This document shows, piece after piece, positions 1 to 9,400 of a stretch of 64,000 nucleotides of DNA (positions are counted from its first letter, which is position 1; each line of letters starts with the position of its first letter). Source of the DNA: Constantimarinum furrinae (lineage in GTDB: Bacteria > Bacteroidota > Bacteroidia > Flavobacteriales > Flavobacteriaceae). The DNA is taken from positions 2,356,001-2,420,000 of the forward strand of contig NZ_CP052909.1 in the NCBI RefSeq assembly GCF_014295415.1, written 5' to 3'. The position numbers and the translations under genes are program-made. The notes beneath the pieces are model-generated. The model did no database searches, was not told the DNA's origin, and saw nothing but the letters and a program-made list of their open reading frames with translations.

Positions 1-44
1 CAGAAGGAATTCTGGTTTGTCCTATTGAAAAAATGGTATTATGA
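1..44 (+). CDS. hisG: ATP phosphoribosyltransferase, 3' end only
   Basis: Only the last 13 codons and the stop are inside the window. The frame ends in EGILVCPIEKMVL followed by TGA at 42-44. This tail resembles the end of the C-terminal regulatory domain of long-form HisG, the first enzyme of histidine synthesis, which joins PRPP to ATP. The assignment rests on that short tail and on position: it runs directly into hisD, whose ATG at 41 overlaps the stop, at the place where hisG stands in this operon type. Confidence 0.8.
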   Translation, partial: EGILVCPIEKMVL

Positions 45-1336
45 TGAATATAATAATGGAACCGGAGAAAGCAATATGGGAATCGATAGTGTCTCGTCCG
101 GAGTATGCGGTCAAAGACCTGGACGATTTGGTAAATGATATGTTTTCTGAAATCCAAAAAAGAGGAGACGATGCAGTTCGAAATTATACAGCCCTGTTCG
201 ATGGTATTTCAGTAAAGGAAATTCAGGTAACAGAAGCAGAAATTCAAAATGCAGTGTCGCAAGTTCCCGATAAGCTGAAACAGGCAATTCAACAGGCAAA
301 AATGAATATTGAATCCTTTCACAGCGCACAGCTGTCAAAAAATAGTAGGGTTGAAACCGTTCCTGGAGTGAACTGCTGGACTGAAAGAAGGCCTATAGAA
401 AAGGTGGGGATCTATATACCTTCAGGGACAGCTCCTTTATTTTCAACAATTCTTATGCTGGCGATTCCTGCAAGACTTGCAGGTTGCGAAACCATAGTTA
501 TGTGTACTCCTCCTAAAGAAAATAACCTCATTGATCCGGTAATGTTATATGCTGCTAAATTGTGCGGTATCTCAATTATTTGCAAGGTTGGTGGAATTCA
601 ATCGATTGCGGCTATGGCACTGGGGACGAAATCGGTTCCAAAGGTCTACAAGATCTATGGCCCCGGAAACCAGTTTGTCACCGCTGCGAAACAAATGGCC
701 ACCCGATATAAAACCGCTATAGATATGCCCGCCGGACCATCAGAGTTGCTGGTCTATGCAGACGACACGGCCAAACCGGCTTTTGTGGCTTCCGATTTGT
801 TGAGTCAGGCAGAACACGGTGTCGATAGTCAGGTAATCCTGCTTTCTCCATCAAAGAAACTTTTGGATCGCGTTATTATTGAGTTGAGTGCTCAGCTTCA
901 GTCACTTCCCCGGAAATCGATCGTAGAGAAAGCACTAAATCACTCTAGATTTATTCAGATTAAAAACAGGTCAACAGCAATTGAATTTATTAATGAATAC
1001 GCACCCGAACACTGTATAGTAATTTCTGAAGACGAGCAATTTATATTAGAGAATATACGAAATGCCGGGTCGGTATTTATTGGAAATTACACGCCTGAAA
1101 GTGCTGGAGATTATGCTTCAGGTACAAACCATACCCTACCAACAAATGGATTTGCAAAACAATATTCGGGAGTGAACTTGGATAGTTTTACCAAACAGAT
1201 CACTTTTCAGAAAATTTCCAAATTAGGAATACAGAATATAGGAAATATTGTGGAGCTCATGGCAGAAGCAGAAGGATTGCAAGCACACAAGAATGCAGTG
1301 ACAATTCGATTAAATGATATTAGAAATGAAAGATAA
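41..1336 (+). CDS. hisD: Histidinol dehydrogenase
   Basis: Catalyses the last two steps of histidine synthesis, histidinol to histidine, with NAD and a zinc ion in the cytoplasm. The 431-residue product has the family's usual length and motifs: YIPSGTAPLFST, GPGNQFVTAAKQ, DMPAGPSELL, the zinc-ligand segment SQAEHGVDSQ, then ESAGDYASGTNHTLPT and a C-terminal LQAHKNA. The ATG at 41 overlaps the hisG stop (second ATG at 44, third at 56), so translation is probably coupled. It is the second gene of a complete his operon and overlaps hisC slightly. Confidence 0.97.
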   Translation: MMNIIMEPEKAIWESIVSRPEYAVKDLDDLVNDMFSEIQKRGDDAVRNYTALFDGISVKEIQVTEAEIQNAVSQVPDKLKQAIQQAKMNIESFHSAQLSKNSRVETVPGVNCWTERRPIEKVGIYIPSGTAPLFSTILMLAIPARLAGCETIVMCTPPKENNLIDPVMLYAAKLCGISIICKVGGIQSIAAMALGTKSVPKVYKIYGPGNQFVTAAKQMATRYKTAIDMPAGPSELLVYADDTAKPAFVASDLLSQAEHGVDSQVILLSPSKKLLDRVIIELSAQLQSLPRKSIVEKALNHSRFIQIKNRSTAIEFINEYAPEHCIVISEDEQFILENIRNAGSVFIGNYTPESAGDYASGTNHTLPTNGFAKQYSGVNLDSFTKQITFQKISKLGIQNIGNIVELMAEAEGLQAHKNAVTIRLNDIRNER

Positions 1337-2378
1337 AAATTCGATTTTAGAACTGGTGAGACCTGCCATTGCAGACTTAATTCCTTACCGCTCGGCGCGT
1401 GAAGAATTCAGCCAAACGACTCGCGAAATGGTTCTTTTGGATGCAAATGAGAGCCCGTATTCGTCGGAGGTAAACCGATATCCCGATCCACAACAACGGG
1501 AGCTTAAGGCATTGATCTCAAAACTTAAAGGGGTAAACCTCAATTCTATTTTGCTAGGCAATGGTAGTGACGAAGTGCTGGATCTGATATTCCGGGTATT
1601 TTGTGAACCCGGAATCGATAATGTGATCACTCTGCCACCCACTTATGGGATGTATAACGTACTGGCTGGAATAAATAATATCGAAAATATTGAGGTTCCG
1701 CTGACATCTAAGTTTGAACCCGATGTTGACAACATTCTGAAGTCACAGAATAGCCAATCGAAGGTACTTTTTCTCTGTTCACCAAATAACCCAACTGGAA
1801 ATCGCTTTCAGGATAAAAATATCATTCGGTTATTAAAACAATTTAGAGGAATTGTCGTGATCGATGAAGCATATATTGACTTTTCTGAACATGACGGATT
1901 TATCAACCAGCTAAGTAAATTCTCTAACCTTATAATAGTTCAAACCTTTTCAAAAGCATTTGGAATGGCCGGAATTCGATTAGGGATGTGTTTTGCTTCG
2001 GAAGAAATCATTTCTACACTGAATCGTGTTAAACCGCCTTATAATGTTAACGAACTCACCCAGCAATATGCCTGCAAAAAACTCAAGGGTTTTGAGGATA
2101 TTAATGACCGAATAGATGCCACTAGAAGTGAAAGACAACAATTGTGCAAGGCGTTATTGAATGTTTCTTATGTTCAAAAAATATATGCCAGTGATGCCAA
2201 TTTTATTTTGATGAGAGTGGACGACGCAGAAAAAAGATATTTACAACTCCTGGATCGTGGAATTGTAGTTCGAAACCGAAGTCAAGAAGTGCATTGTAAT
2301 AATTGTTTACGGATCACCATAGGAACGGCACAGGAAAACGATAAACTATTGAACGAATTGAAAGCTATTGATATATGA
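1326..2378 (+). CDS. hisC: Histidinol-phosphate aminotransferase
   Basis: PLP enzyme that transaminates imidazole-acetol phosphate to histidinol phosphate. Visible motifs are LLGNGSDEVLD, SPNNPTGN, VIDEAYIDF and TFSKAFGMAGIRLG, whose lysine should carry PLP. I use the ATG at 1326 (MKDKNSILELVRP, 350 residues) because relatives begin just before the ELVRP-type segment; an in-frame ATG at 1314 would add four residues and lengthen the hisD overlap to 23 bases. The stop overlaps the hisB start as ATGA. Confidence 0.96.
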   Translation: MKDKNSILELVRPAIADLIPYRSAREEFSQTTREMVLLDANESPYSSEVNRYPDPQQRELKALISKLKGVNLNSILLGNGSDEVLDLIFRVFCEPGIDNVITLPPTYGMYNVLAGINNIENIEVPLTSKFEPDVDNILKSQNSQSKVLFLCSPNNPTGNRFQDKNIIRLLKQFRGIVVIDEAYIDFSEHDGFINQLSKFSNLIIVQTFSKAFGMAGIRLGMCFASEEIISTLNRVKPPYNVNELTQQYACKKLKGFEDINDRIDATRSERQQLCKALLNVSYVQKIYASDANFILMRVDDAEKRYLQLLDRGIVVRNRSQEVHCNNCLRITIGTAQENDKLLNELKAIDI

Positions 2379-3511
2379 AAAGGCGAGTACTATTTATAGA
2401 CCGGGATGGAACCTTAATAAAGGAGCCGGTAGATTTTCAGGTTGACAATATCTCAAAAGTTGAATTCTACCCCAAAATGATTAGTTCACTGAATAAAATT
2501 GCCGAGCAAGGGAATTTTGAACTAGTGATGGTCACCAATCAGGATGGGTTGGGAACTGATTCATTTCCTGAAGATACATTCTGGCCGGCTCATAATTTTG
2601 TTTTAAGTACCCTTAAGAACGAAGAAATCGTGTTTCAGGAAGTTGTGATCGACAGGACTTTCCCCAATGATAATAAACCAACCAGAAAACCGGGAACGGC
2701 TTTACTTCAGCACTTTTTTACCAAAGATTATGACTTAAAGGAATCTTATGTGATCGGAGATCGCTTAACTGATATGGAATTGGCTGTCAATCTGGGAGCT
2801 AAAGGTATTTATATCAATAACCAAAACAATTTGGGTGCGTCTGAGGTTAAGATAGATAAGTTGGAATTAGAGAAGACCATCGTATTGGAAACGAATAATT
2901 GGAAGGAGATCTGTGAGTTGTTGACTCAGGGAAAACGAAGGGCACAATTATCAAGAAAGACACATGAGACGGAAATTACTATGGCATTGGATCTGGACGG
3001 TACAGGTAAGAGTGATATTAATACAGGTATTGCCTTCTTTGACCATATGCTGGATCAAATATCAAGGCACGGTCAAATTGACCTTAGTATACACGTGGAC
3101 GGGGATTTGGAGGTAGATGAGCATCACACCATAGAGGATACCGCTATCGTACTGGGTCAATTATTTACTAAAGCGCTGGGAGACAAAGCAGGAATTGAGC
3201 GATATGGTTTTTGTTTGCCTATGGACGATTGCCTTGCACAGGTTGCTGTGGATTTCGGTGGAAGAAATTGGTTGGTATGGGATGCTGAATTTAAGAGAGA
3301 AATGATTGGTAAAATGCCTACCGAAATGTTTTATCATTTTTTTAAATCATTTACCGATGGGGCAAACGCGAATTTGAATATAAAAGCAGAAGGTAGGAAT
3401 GAGCATCACAAAATTGAAGCCATATTCAAAGCATTTGCAAAAGCAATTAGAGCCGCGGTAAATCGCGATCAGGATAAAATGATATTACCCACCACTAAAG
3501 GAATGTTGTAA
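2375..3511 (+). CDS. hisB: Bifunctional histidinol-phosphatase / imidazoleglycerol-phosphate dehydratase
   Basis: Two-domain enzyme for two non-adjacent steps of histidine synthesis. Residues 1-165 or so form a HAD-type phosphatase (FIDRDGTLIKEP at the start, VIGDRLTDMELA later). The rest is imidazoleglycerol-phosphate dehydratase with the metal-binding GIAFFDHMLDQISRHG, DEHHTIEDTAI and EGRNEHHKIEAIFKA segments. The fusion, 378 residues, is the arrangement known in enterobacteria and Bacteroidota. The start overlaps the hisC stop by four bases and its stop shares one base with the hisH start. Confidence 0.97.
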   Translation: MKRRVLFIDRDGTLIKEPVDFQVDNISKVEFYPKMISSLNKIAEQGNFELVMVTNQDGLGTDSFPEDTFWPAHNFVLSTLKNEEIVFQEVVIDRTFPNDNKPTRKPGTALLQHFFTKDYDLKESYVIGDRLTDMELAVNLGAKGIYINNQNNLGASEVKIDKLELEKTIVLETNNWKEICELLTQGKRRAQLSRKTHETEITMALDLDGTGKSDINTGIAFFDHMLDQISRHGQIDLSIHVDGDLEVDEHHTIEDTAIVLGQLFTKALGDKAGIERYGFCLPMDDCLAQVAVDFGGRNWLVWDAEFKREMIGKMPTEMFYHFFKSFTDGANANLNIKAEGRNEHHKIEAIFKAFAKAIRAAVNRDQDKMILPTTKGML

Positions 3512-4092
3512 TGAATATAGTGATCATAGATTATGGTGCCGGAAATATTCAGAGCTTAAAATTTGCCATCGAACGATTGGGTTATTCAGCAAAGCTAAGC
3601 AGCTCTGCAGAGCAAATACGCAACGCAGACAAGATAATATTCCCCGGTGTAGGGGAAGCAAGCAATGCGTTACAACAGCTTAAACAAAATGGCTTGGATG
3701 AGGTTATTCCAACTTTGCAGCAGCCGGTTTTAGGAATATGTTTAGGCATGCAATTGCTATGCAAAAGTACCAAAGAAGGAAATACCACGGGCTTGGGCAT
3801 TTTTGATGTGGATGTTATTCGTTTTTCTCAAAAAGTAAAGGTTCCTCAAATTGGATGGAACGAGATAGAAAGCTTGAATAGCCTGTTGTTTAAAGGGATT
3901 AAAGAAAGAGAATATATGTACCTGGTGCACAGCTATTATGCTCCCCTTTGTGAACAAACCATCGCCACTACGTTCTACGATACGAATTATTCATCGGCCT
4001 TACAAAAGGATAATTTTTATGGATTTCAGTTTCATCCCGAAAAAAGCGGAAAAGCCGGGTCCCAACTATTAAATAATTTTTTAACACTGTAA
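3511..4092 (+). CDS. hisH: Imidazole glycerol phosphate synthase, glutaminase subunit
   Basis: Class I glutamine amidotransferase that supplies ammonia to HisF through the HisHF complex. The 193-residue product shows YGAGNIQSL near the start, the nucleophile segment [10 protein letters not shown] and the His-Glu segment FHPEKSG near the end, so the triad is complete. Its ATG uses the last A of the hisB TAA. The partner hisF is two genes downstream, with hisA between, the usual order in this operon. Confidence 0.97.
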   Translation: MNIVIIDYGAGNIQSLKFAIERLGYSAKLSSSAEQIRNADKIIFPGVGEASNALQQLKQNGLDEVIPTLQQPVLGICLGMQLLCKSTKEGNTTGLGIFDVDVIRFSQKVKVPQIGWNEIESLNSLLFKGIKEREYMYLVHSYYAPLCEQTIATTFYDTNYSSALQKDNFYGFQFHPEKSGKAGSQLLNNFLTL

Positions 4093-4093
4093 A

Positions 4094-4816
4094 ATGAGGA
4101 TCATACCTGCAATCGATATTATTGAAGGAAAATGTGTTCGGCTCACCAAAGGAGATTATAACACAAAGAAGGTTTACAATGAACATCCGCTAGAGGTCGC
4201 GAAAATGTTTGAGGACCACGGAATTCGCCATGTACATCTCGTAGATCTTGATGGTGCCAGAGGCAAGGGAATTGTAAATGCCGGAGTTTTGGAGTCGATC
4301 GCGACAAAGACGAACCTACAGATTGATTTTGGTGGTGGACTGAAATCTATGGCCGATGCGGTTACCGCATTTAATTCTGGTGCCTGCCAGATCACGGCAG
4401 GAAGTATTGCCGTTACAGACCCGGGACTCTTTACAGCATGGATTGAACGATTTGGTCCGGGTAAGATCATTCTTGGAGCCGATGTTAACCATAAGAAGAT
4501 TGCTGTTAACGGATGGCTTGAACCTACAGAAGTTGAACTAATTCCTTTTATAAAAAAGTACAAGCTCCTTGGAATTCATGAAGTGATCTGTACCGATATC
4601 AAAAAGGATGGGATGCTTCAAGGGCCCTCTGCGGCACTGTATAAGGATCTGCTAAATAAGGTTGATGGCTTGGCGTTGATCGCGTCCGGTGGAATTACAT
4701 CGATGGACGATATTGTAGGGCTGTCTAAGATCGGTTGCAAGGGAGCCATAATAGGGAAGGCGATTTACGAAGGACGTATCTCTTTAAAACAATTAGAATC
4801 ATACATATCATGTTAG
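4094..4816 (+). CDS. hisA: ProFAR isomerase (phosphoribosylformimino-AICAR ribotide isomerase)
   Basis: A (beta/alpha)8 barrel that opens the ribose ring of ProFAR by an Amadori rearrangement. The 240 residues begin [16 protein letters not shown], with the catalytic Asp in PAIDI, and the second-half Asp lies in ILGADVNHK. Phosphate-binding glycines appear in DFGGGLKS and [10 protein letters not shown]. One base separates it from hisH, and its last seven bases overlap hisF. Confidence 0.97.
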   Translation: MRIIPAIDIIEGKCVRLTKGDYNTKKVYNEHPLEVAKMFEDHGIRHVHLVDLDGARGKGIVNAGVLESIATKTNLQIDFGGGLKSMADAVTAFNSGACQITAGSIAVTDPGLFTAWIERFGPGKIILGADVNHKKIAVNGWLEPTEVELIPFIKKYKLLGIHEVICTDIKKDGMLQGPSAALYKDLLNKVDGLALIASGGITSMDDIVGLSKIGCKGAIIGKAIYEGRISLKQLESYISC

Positions 4817-5565
4817 CAAAACGGATAATTCCCTGTCTTGATATTAAGAATGGAAGAACTGTAAAGGGTGTAAACTTTCTAAATATGAGAGATGCCGGTG
4901 ATCCGGTGGATCTGGCAAAGATATATTCTGAAAAAGGTGCCGATGAATTGGTTTTTTTAGATATATCGGCAACAGATGAAGGCAGAAAAACTTTATCGTC
5001 CCTGGTTCTGCGCATAGCTGAAGCGGTGAATATTCCATTTACAGTTGGCGGTGGAATTCGCTCTGTGGCGAACGTTAAGGAGCTACTTGACAGTGGAGCC
5101 GATAAGGTTTCGGTGAATTCTGCGGCAATTAGGAATCCTGCGCTCATCAATGAACTTTCCGGAACATATGGGTCACAATGTATCGTTGTGGCAATCGACG
5201 CAAAACTAATAGATGGTATTTGGAAGGTCTTCCTTAACGGTGGAAAACTAAAGACTTCATTAAATCTGTTTGATTGGGCCCTGGAAGCTGAGCAACGTGG
5301 GGCAGGGGAATTATTGTTTACCTCTATGGATCACGATGGGACTAAAAACGGATTTGCCAACGAAACGCTTAAAAAACTTTCAGAAACCGTAAATATTCCA
5401 ATAATTGCTTCAGGAGGTGCCGGAAGTTACGAACATTTTACCGATGTGTTTATACGCGGAAAGGCCGACGCAGCTTTAGCTGCAAGTGTTTTTCATTTTC
5501 AGGAAATAACCATTCCGAAGCTAAAAACCAATTTAAAACAACAAGGAATAGCAATACGAATTTAG
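4810..5565 (+). CDS. hisF: Imidazole glycerol phosphate synthase, cyclase subunit
   Basis: Barrel enzyme that uses HisH-derived ammonia to make IGP and AICAR. The real start is the ATG at 4810 ([15 protein letters not shown]), giving 251 residues, the normal length; the open frame upstream to 4735 lies inside hisA and does not resemble the family. The catalytic Asp residues fall in CLDIKNG and VVAIDAK, and phosphate-binding segments include VGGGIRS and [10 protein letters not shown]. It overlaps hisA by seven bases. Confidence 0.97.
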   Translation: MLAKRIIPCLDIKNGRTVKGVNFLNMRDAGDPVDLAKIYSEKGADELVFLDISATDEGRKTLSSLVLRIAEAVNIPFTVGGGIRSVANVKELLDSGADKVSVNSAAIRNPALINELSGTYGSQCIVVAIDAKLIDGIWKVFLNGGKLKTSLNLFDWALEAEQRGAGELLFTSMDHDGTKNGFANETLKKLSETVNIPIIASGGAGSYEHFTDVFIRGKADAALAASVFHFQEITIPKLKTNLKQQGIAIRI

Positions 5566-5575
5566 AACTCAAAAT

Positions 5576-6175
5576 ATGGAAATAGATTTTTCAAAAAATA
5601 ACAATGGATTAGTGCCGGCTATTGTGCAGGATGCCAATACCAAATTAGTCCTTATGCTGGGATATATGAATGAAGAGGCTTATAACGAAACCAAACGATC
5701 GAGAAGAGTAACCTTTTTTAGCAGAAGTAGAAATAAGCTATGGACTAAAGGGGAAGAAAGCGGACATTTCCTGGACTTGGTAGAAATTTCAACCGATTGC
5801 GATTCAGACACCTTGTTGGTCATGGCAAATCCTTCGGGCCCGGTTTGTCATAGAGGAACAGATTCCTGTTGGGGGAAGTCTAATGAAGGTACACTAGTAT
5901 TTCTCGACACACTCGAAGCTGTTATTGAGGCAAGAATGCACGGCAAGAACACAGAGAATTCCTATGTTTCATCACTGTTTTCTGAAGGGATTAATAAGAT
6001 GGCACAAAAAGTAGGGGAAGAGGCTGTAGAGGTAGTGATTGCTGCTAAGGATGACGATAAAGTCGAGTTTCTGAATGAAAGCGCCGATCTCTTATTTCAT
6101 TTTTTGGTTTTGCTGCGGGCGAAAGGATGCGATCTAAAAAATGTTGTCGATGTTTTAAGCGAAAGACAGAAATAA
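5576..6175 (+). CDS. hisIE: Bifunctional phosphoribosyl-AMP cyclohydrolase / phosphoribosyl-ATP pyrophosphatase
   Basis: Fused HisI and HisE, steps 2 and 3 of histidine synthesis. The HisI half (residues 1-105 or so) has MLGYMNEEAY, TFFSRSRNKLWTKGE and the metal-binding STDCDSDTLL...VCHRGTDSCW segment. The HisE half has KMAQKVGEEAVEVVIAA and a helical tail. The product is 199 residues, the usual length of the fusion. It closes the operon, ten bases after hisF; no clear terminator follows before corA. Confidence 0.96.
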   Translation: MEIDFSKNNNGLVPAIVQDANTKLVLMLGYMNEEAYNETKRSRRVTFFSRSRNKLWTKGEESGHFLDLVEISTDCDSDTLLVMANPSGPVCHRGTDSCWGKSNEGTLVFLDTLEAVIEARMHGKNTENSYVSSLFSEGINKMAQKVGEEAVEVVIAAKDDDKVEFLNESADLLFHFLVLLRAKGCDLKNVVDVLSERQK

Positions 6176-6223
6176 CTTATATTAGATTTTCTATCTTTAA
6201 TCTTACAATCTCACATTCGATCT

Positions 6224-7312
6224 ATGGCCAAAAAAAGAAAAAGGAAGCCTTTTATTACGAATATACGTCCGCGATTTCATAAAAATGAGATTCCGGGTAC
6301 GGTCAAATACACAGGTAAAAAGCAATCTCTTGTTACAAAAATTGAGCTTATAGATTATTCCAAGGATCATTATATAAGGTTGGATTCTGAAGATATTCAG
6401 GATGCCTTTAAGTTTGAAGAGACCGACAACATCACCTGGAGTAACATTAACGGGCTTAATAATACCCCCGAAATTGAAATAATAGGGGATCATTATAATT
6501 TACACCCGCTAATTCAGGAAGATATTGTCACTACCAATCAGCGGCCAAAGATCGACGAATATGAAGATTACCTCTTTTTGGTATTTAAAATGCTACACTA
6601 TAATGAAGACGGAGAATTTGTTAATGAACACGTGAGTATGGTATTGGGCAGTGACTATGTGGTAACCTTTCAGGAAGCCGATGGAGATGTTTTTGACGGT
6701 GTGAGAGAGCGTCTTCAAAATGCAAAGGGACGTATAAGATCCGCCGGAGCCGATTACCTTATGTTCGCCTTACTCGATGCCGTTGTGGATAATTATTTCA
6801 GCGTAATTGAAACGTTAAGTGAAAAGATAGAAGTTCTTGAAGATCAGTTGTTTGATGACAACATTAAAGATGATATTACTCAGGATATACAGGAGTTAAA
6901 AAAAGAGATCCTCCGTATAAGACGAGCGATATTACCGTTGCGGGAAGTGATAAATCGATTGGAAAAAATAGACTCTAAACTAATCGATGAGCGGACTCAT
7001 AATTATATTCGCGACCTCTATGATCATATCATACAGGTTAGTGAAAGTGTTGATATCTACAGGGAAATGATATGGGGTCTCATGGATATGTACATGACTA
7101 CCATTAGTAACAAAATGAATGAAGTCATGAAGGTATTAACCATTATGGCCTCTATTTTTATACCCCTAACGTTTATGGCCGGAATCTACGGAATGAATTT
7201 CGATTATATCCCCGAACTCCAATATAAATACGGATATTTTGTTTTATGGGGGCTAATGATCCTGGTTTTCCTCGGGATGTTGTACTACTTTAAACGTAAA
7301 AAATGGCTCTAA
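6224..7312 (+). CDS. corA: CorA-type magnesium/cobalt transporter
   Basis: Inner-membrane divalent-cation channel that works as a pentamer. The 362-residue product has a long acidic cytoplasmic domain rich in helices (residues 1-300 or so), followed by two membrane segments at the C-terminus. The first ends with the family signature GMN in GIYGMNFDYIPEL, and the last residues are basic (FKRKKWL). The N-terminus is also strongly basic (MAKKRKRKPF). It stands alone, about 50 bases after the his operon, and ends at a strong hairpin. Confidence 0.95.
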   Translation: MAKKRKRKPFITNIRPRFHKNEIPGTVKYTGKKQSLVTKIELIDYSKDHYIRLDSEDIQDAFKFEETDNITWSNINGLNNTPEIEIIGDHYNLHPLIQEDIVTTNQRPKIDEYEDYLFLVFKMLHYNEDGEFVNEHVSMVLGSDYVVTFQEADGDVFDGVRERLQNAKGRIRSAGADYLMFALLDAVVDNYFSVIETLSEKIEVLEDQLFDDNIKDDITQDIQELKKEILRIRRAILPLREVINRLEKIDSKLIDERTHNYIRDLYDHIIQVSESVDIYREMIWGLMDMYMTTISNKMNEVMKVLTIMASIFIPLTFMAGIYGMNFDYIPELQYKYGYFVLWGLMILVFLGMLYYFKRKKWL

Positions 7313-7322
7313 AATCCAAATT

Positions 7323-7352
7323 AAAAGGATCGAATTTATTCGATCCTTTTTT
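7323..7352. terminator. Rho-independent terminator after corA
   Basis: A 12-base-pair stem AAAAGGATCGAA / TTCGATCCTTTT (7323-7334 and 7339-7350) with a four-base loop, followed by T residues. It is nearly symmetric, so it can serve corA on + and the converging gene at 7379-7813 on -. Confidence 0.85.
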
Positions 7353-7378
7353 AGTTCATTGTATAGAGTAAGTCAGTA

Positions 7379-7813
7379 TTATCTCAACCAGCCTTTTTGT
7401 GCGGCTCCCTTACTGTAGAAATACAAAAATATTCCTACGGCTATCACTATGAGTGGCATTATAGCGGACGTTGGACCAAGAATATCCATGATCTCTGTTC
7501 CAAATAACCAGTATCCCATTTGGATTAGTAAAGCCAGCAAAGAAATTCCGAATAAAGTAATGGCTAACTTCTTTCTGAGTAGCAGAAAAAGACAGCCTAA
7601 GACTCCCGCGAATACTGCGATCGCGAAGACATAGCTGTACCAGGATGGCATGTTGTTGATGATATTTAGTTCTTCCGCCGAAATCATATCTGTTAATGAA
7701 TCTGCCAATACGGTAGATAGCAAATATTGATAAATTCCCATTAAGTTCCACAATAGCGCGAGCACCGCTATGATCCAAAATCCTGTGTTGGGTTTGTTAG
7801 TTGTCATATTCAT
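7379..7813 (-). CDS. Small four-helix membrane protein, function unknown
   Basis: The 144-residue product is almost entirely hydrophobic, with four predicted membrane segments: near residues 12-32, 60-80, 84-104 and 115-135. I see no catalytic motif. Similar proteins in flavobacteria are sometimes labelled sugar transporter without good reason; that name is not supported here. It lies alone between the corA terminator and the divergent DUF2461 gene. A start three codons later (second ATG) is possible. Confidence 0.7.
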   Translation of the reverse strand: MNMTTNKPNTGFWIIAVLALLWNLMGIYQYLLSTVLADSLTDMISAEELNIINNMPSWYSYVFAIAVFAGVLGCLFLLLRKKLAITLFGISLLALLIQMGYWLFGTEIMDILGPTSAIMPLIVIAVGIFLYFYSKGAAQKGWLR

Positions 7814-7882
7814 TGGTTTTAGAGTTGTACCTTATAAAAATACGTATTTTAGTTTATATTTATTAGATCAAACCCTTCCTCT

Positions 7883-8566
7883 ATGAGTGTATCTGTTCCA
7901 AAATCTGCTTTTAACTTCCTGAATGATCTTAGAGAAAACAATCATCGTGACTGGATGCAGGAACACAAAAAGGAGTATCAGAACAATGAAAAGCTATTAA
8001 AAGAATTTTATAAAGCTGTAGAATCCGGGCTCAATGAAACCGATGAGATCGCGAAAGTGAAAATTTTTCGAATCAACCGCGATATTAGATTCAGTAAGGA
8101 TAAAACACCCTATAATGTTCATCGCAGTGTGAGCTTTAGTAGGGCAGGAGAGCACCGCAGGGGCGGTTACTATTTACGTTTAGAGCCCGGGAATACCTTT
8201 ATGGCCGGCGGATTTTTCGATCCTAATCCTGCAGATCTGCTTCGGATTCGCAAAGAATTTGAAACCGACGCCGCTCCCATCCGTAAGATTTTCGAACAAA
8301 AGGATTTTAATGAGGCCTTTGACGGATTTGTAGAACGCGATCCTGTTAAAACGGCTCCCAAAGGATTCAGTAAAGAAGATCCTAATATTGACCTTATAAG
8401 ACATAAAAGCTATTTTGTTGTGCATCCGTTTAAAGACTCGGAGGTGTTTTCAACTAATTTTAAAGATAATTTACTGTATCATTTTAAGCTTCTTCGTCCT
8501 TTTTTCGACTATATGAGCGAAGTTTTAACCACCGACCTCAACGGAGTTTCCACGATTGAACACTGA
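7883..8566 (+). CDS. DUF2461 (TIGR02453) family protein
   Basis: A 227-residue soluble protein that matches the DUF2461 family by its order of motifs: FLNDLRENNHRDWMQEHKKEY near the start, then IFRINRDIRFSKDKTPYN, GGYYLRLEPG, AGGFFDPNP and a Phe-rich end with LRPFFDYM. The biochemical role of the family is not established. It is divergent from the membrane-protein gene at 7813 and is followed by the palindrome array before satD. Confidence 0.88.
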   Translation: MSVSVPKSAFNFLNDLRENNHRDWMQEHKKEYQNNEKLLKEFYKAVESGLNETDEIAKVKIFRINRDIRFSKDKTPYNVHRSVSFSRAGEHRRGGYYLRLEPGNTFMAGGFFDPNPADLLRIRKEFETDAAPIRKIFEQKDFNEAFDGFVERDPVKTAPKGFSKEDPNIDLIRHKSYFVVHPFKDSEVFSTNFKDNLLYHFKLLRPFFDYMSEVLTTDLNGVSTIEH

Positions 8567-8608
8567 AAAACAATCAAATACGTATAATTTAACCAAAAAT
8601 TCTTGTTA

Positions 8609-8717
8609 TTATAAGTCTTTTGGCTTATAATTGCTTTTTATAAGTCTACAGGCTTATAATCATTCTTTATAAGTCTACGGGCTTATATTCTGAAATTATT
8701 AGTCTTTTTACTTATAA
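8609..8717. repeat. Four 22-base palindromes at exact 29-base spacing, upstream of satD
   Basis: Copies lie at 8609-8630, 8638-8659, 8667-8688 and 8696-8717. The unit is TTATAAG, tct, about five variable bases, CTTATAA; copies 1 and 2 have perfect 7-base arms, copies 3 and 4 have small changes in one arm. The gaps between copies are 7 bases each and unrelated (TTGCTTT, TCATTCT, TCTGAAA). The last copy ends 14 bases before the satD ATG. This looks like a cluster of operator sites for a dimeric DNA-binding protein, most simply SatD itself, which has a helix-turn-helix tail. That role is inference. Confidence 0.85.
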
Positions 8718-8731
8718 TTTAGAAACGATCG

Positions 8732-9400
8732 ATGAAAAAAATAGCGGTAATTAGTGGCGACTTGATAAACTCGTCTCAGTATGAACCTAAAACACTGACT
8801 TCGGTGCTCAAGGTGTTAAAGAAGGAATTCAAGGTTATTGAAAAACAATATCCTGAAGAAAAGATCTATTTTTCATTATTTCGAGGCGATAGCTTTCAAG
8901 GCGTCATTGAAAATCCGCAACTGGCACTTACTATTGCCTTTCAGATCAAGACAGCCGTAAGCAGTTATACCAATGTGGAAGATCGTCCAAAAAATGCCAT
9001 CCCTTCTGCCGATGTACGTATTTCTATTGGAATAGGGGAGGCTGAATACGAAAAAGACTCCATTGTAGAGGGAAATGGAGAAGCTTTTCAGTTTTCAGGA
9101 CGTACCCTGGACGGAATGAAATCTGAAGGGACAAAAATGGCCCTAACCACTGCAAATAGTGAAATTAACGAAGAGTTTAAAGTACATCTCAAATTTTTGG
9201 ATGCTACCACCGATCGATGGTCCATCGCCTCTGCAGAGGTGGTCTATTATTTAATTAATAATCTAAAAGAGCAGGACATCGCTCACAAACTGGATCGGAG
9301 TCAGGCCGCTATAAATCACCGTAAAAAGGCCGCAGGTTGGGATGAAATTAAACTATTGTTAGAACGCTATTCCCAAATAGCTAAAAAACACTTTATATGA
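8732..9400 (+). CDS. SatD family protein (probable DNA-binding, autoregulatory)
   Basis: The 222-residue product starts KKIAVISGDLINSS and has FRGDSFQG, an arrangement seen in the SatD family of Bacteroidota. The N-terminal 160 residues resemble a ferredoxin-like cyclase or GGDEF-type fold without its catalytic signature. The last 50 residues (DIAHKLDRSQAAINHRKKA) read as a helix-turn-helix. It overlaps the DUF3307 gene by four bases (ATGA), a pair often found together. The palindrome array just upstream is a good candidate for its own binding sites. The molecular function is unknown. Confidence 0.85.
   Translation: MKKIAVISGDLINSSQYEPKTLTSVLKVLKKEFKVIEKQYPEEKIYFSLFRGDSFQGVIENPQLALTIAFQIKTAVSSYTNVEDRPKNAIPSADVRISIGIGEAEYEKDSIVEGNGEAFQFSGRTLDGMKSEGTKMALTTANSEINEEFKVHLKFLDATTDRWSIASAEVVYYLINNLKEQDIAHKLDRSQAAINHRKKAAGWDEIKLLLERYSQIAKKHFI

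Noticed and set aside
4735-4809. A longer start for hisF.
   Set aside because: The added 25 residues lie inside hisA and have no counterpart in His[12 protein letters not shown] at 4810 is the normal family start.
8609-8717. Possible CRISPR array (regularly spaced repeats).
   Set aside because: Spacers are only 7 bases, repeats are 22-base palindromes with AT-rich arms, and no cas genes are near. An operator cluster is the better reading.
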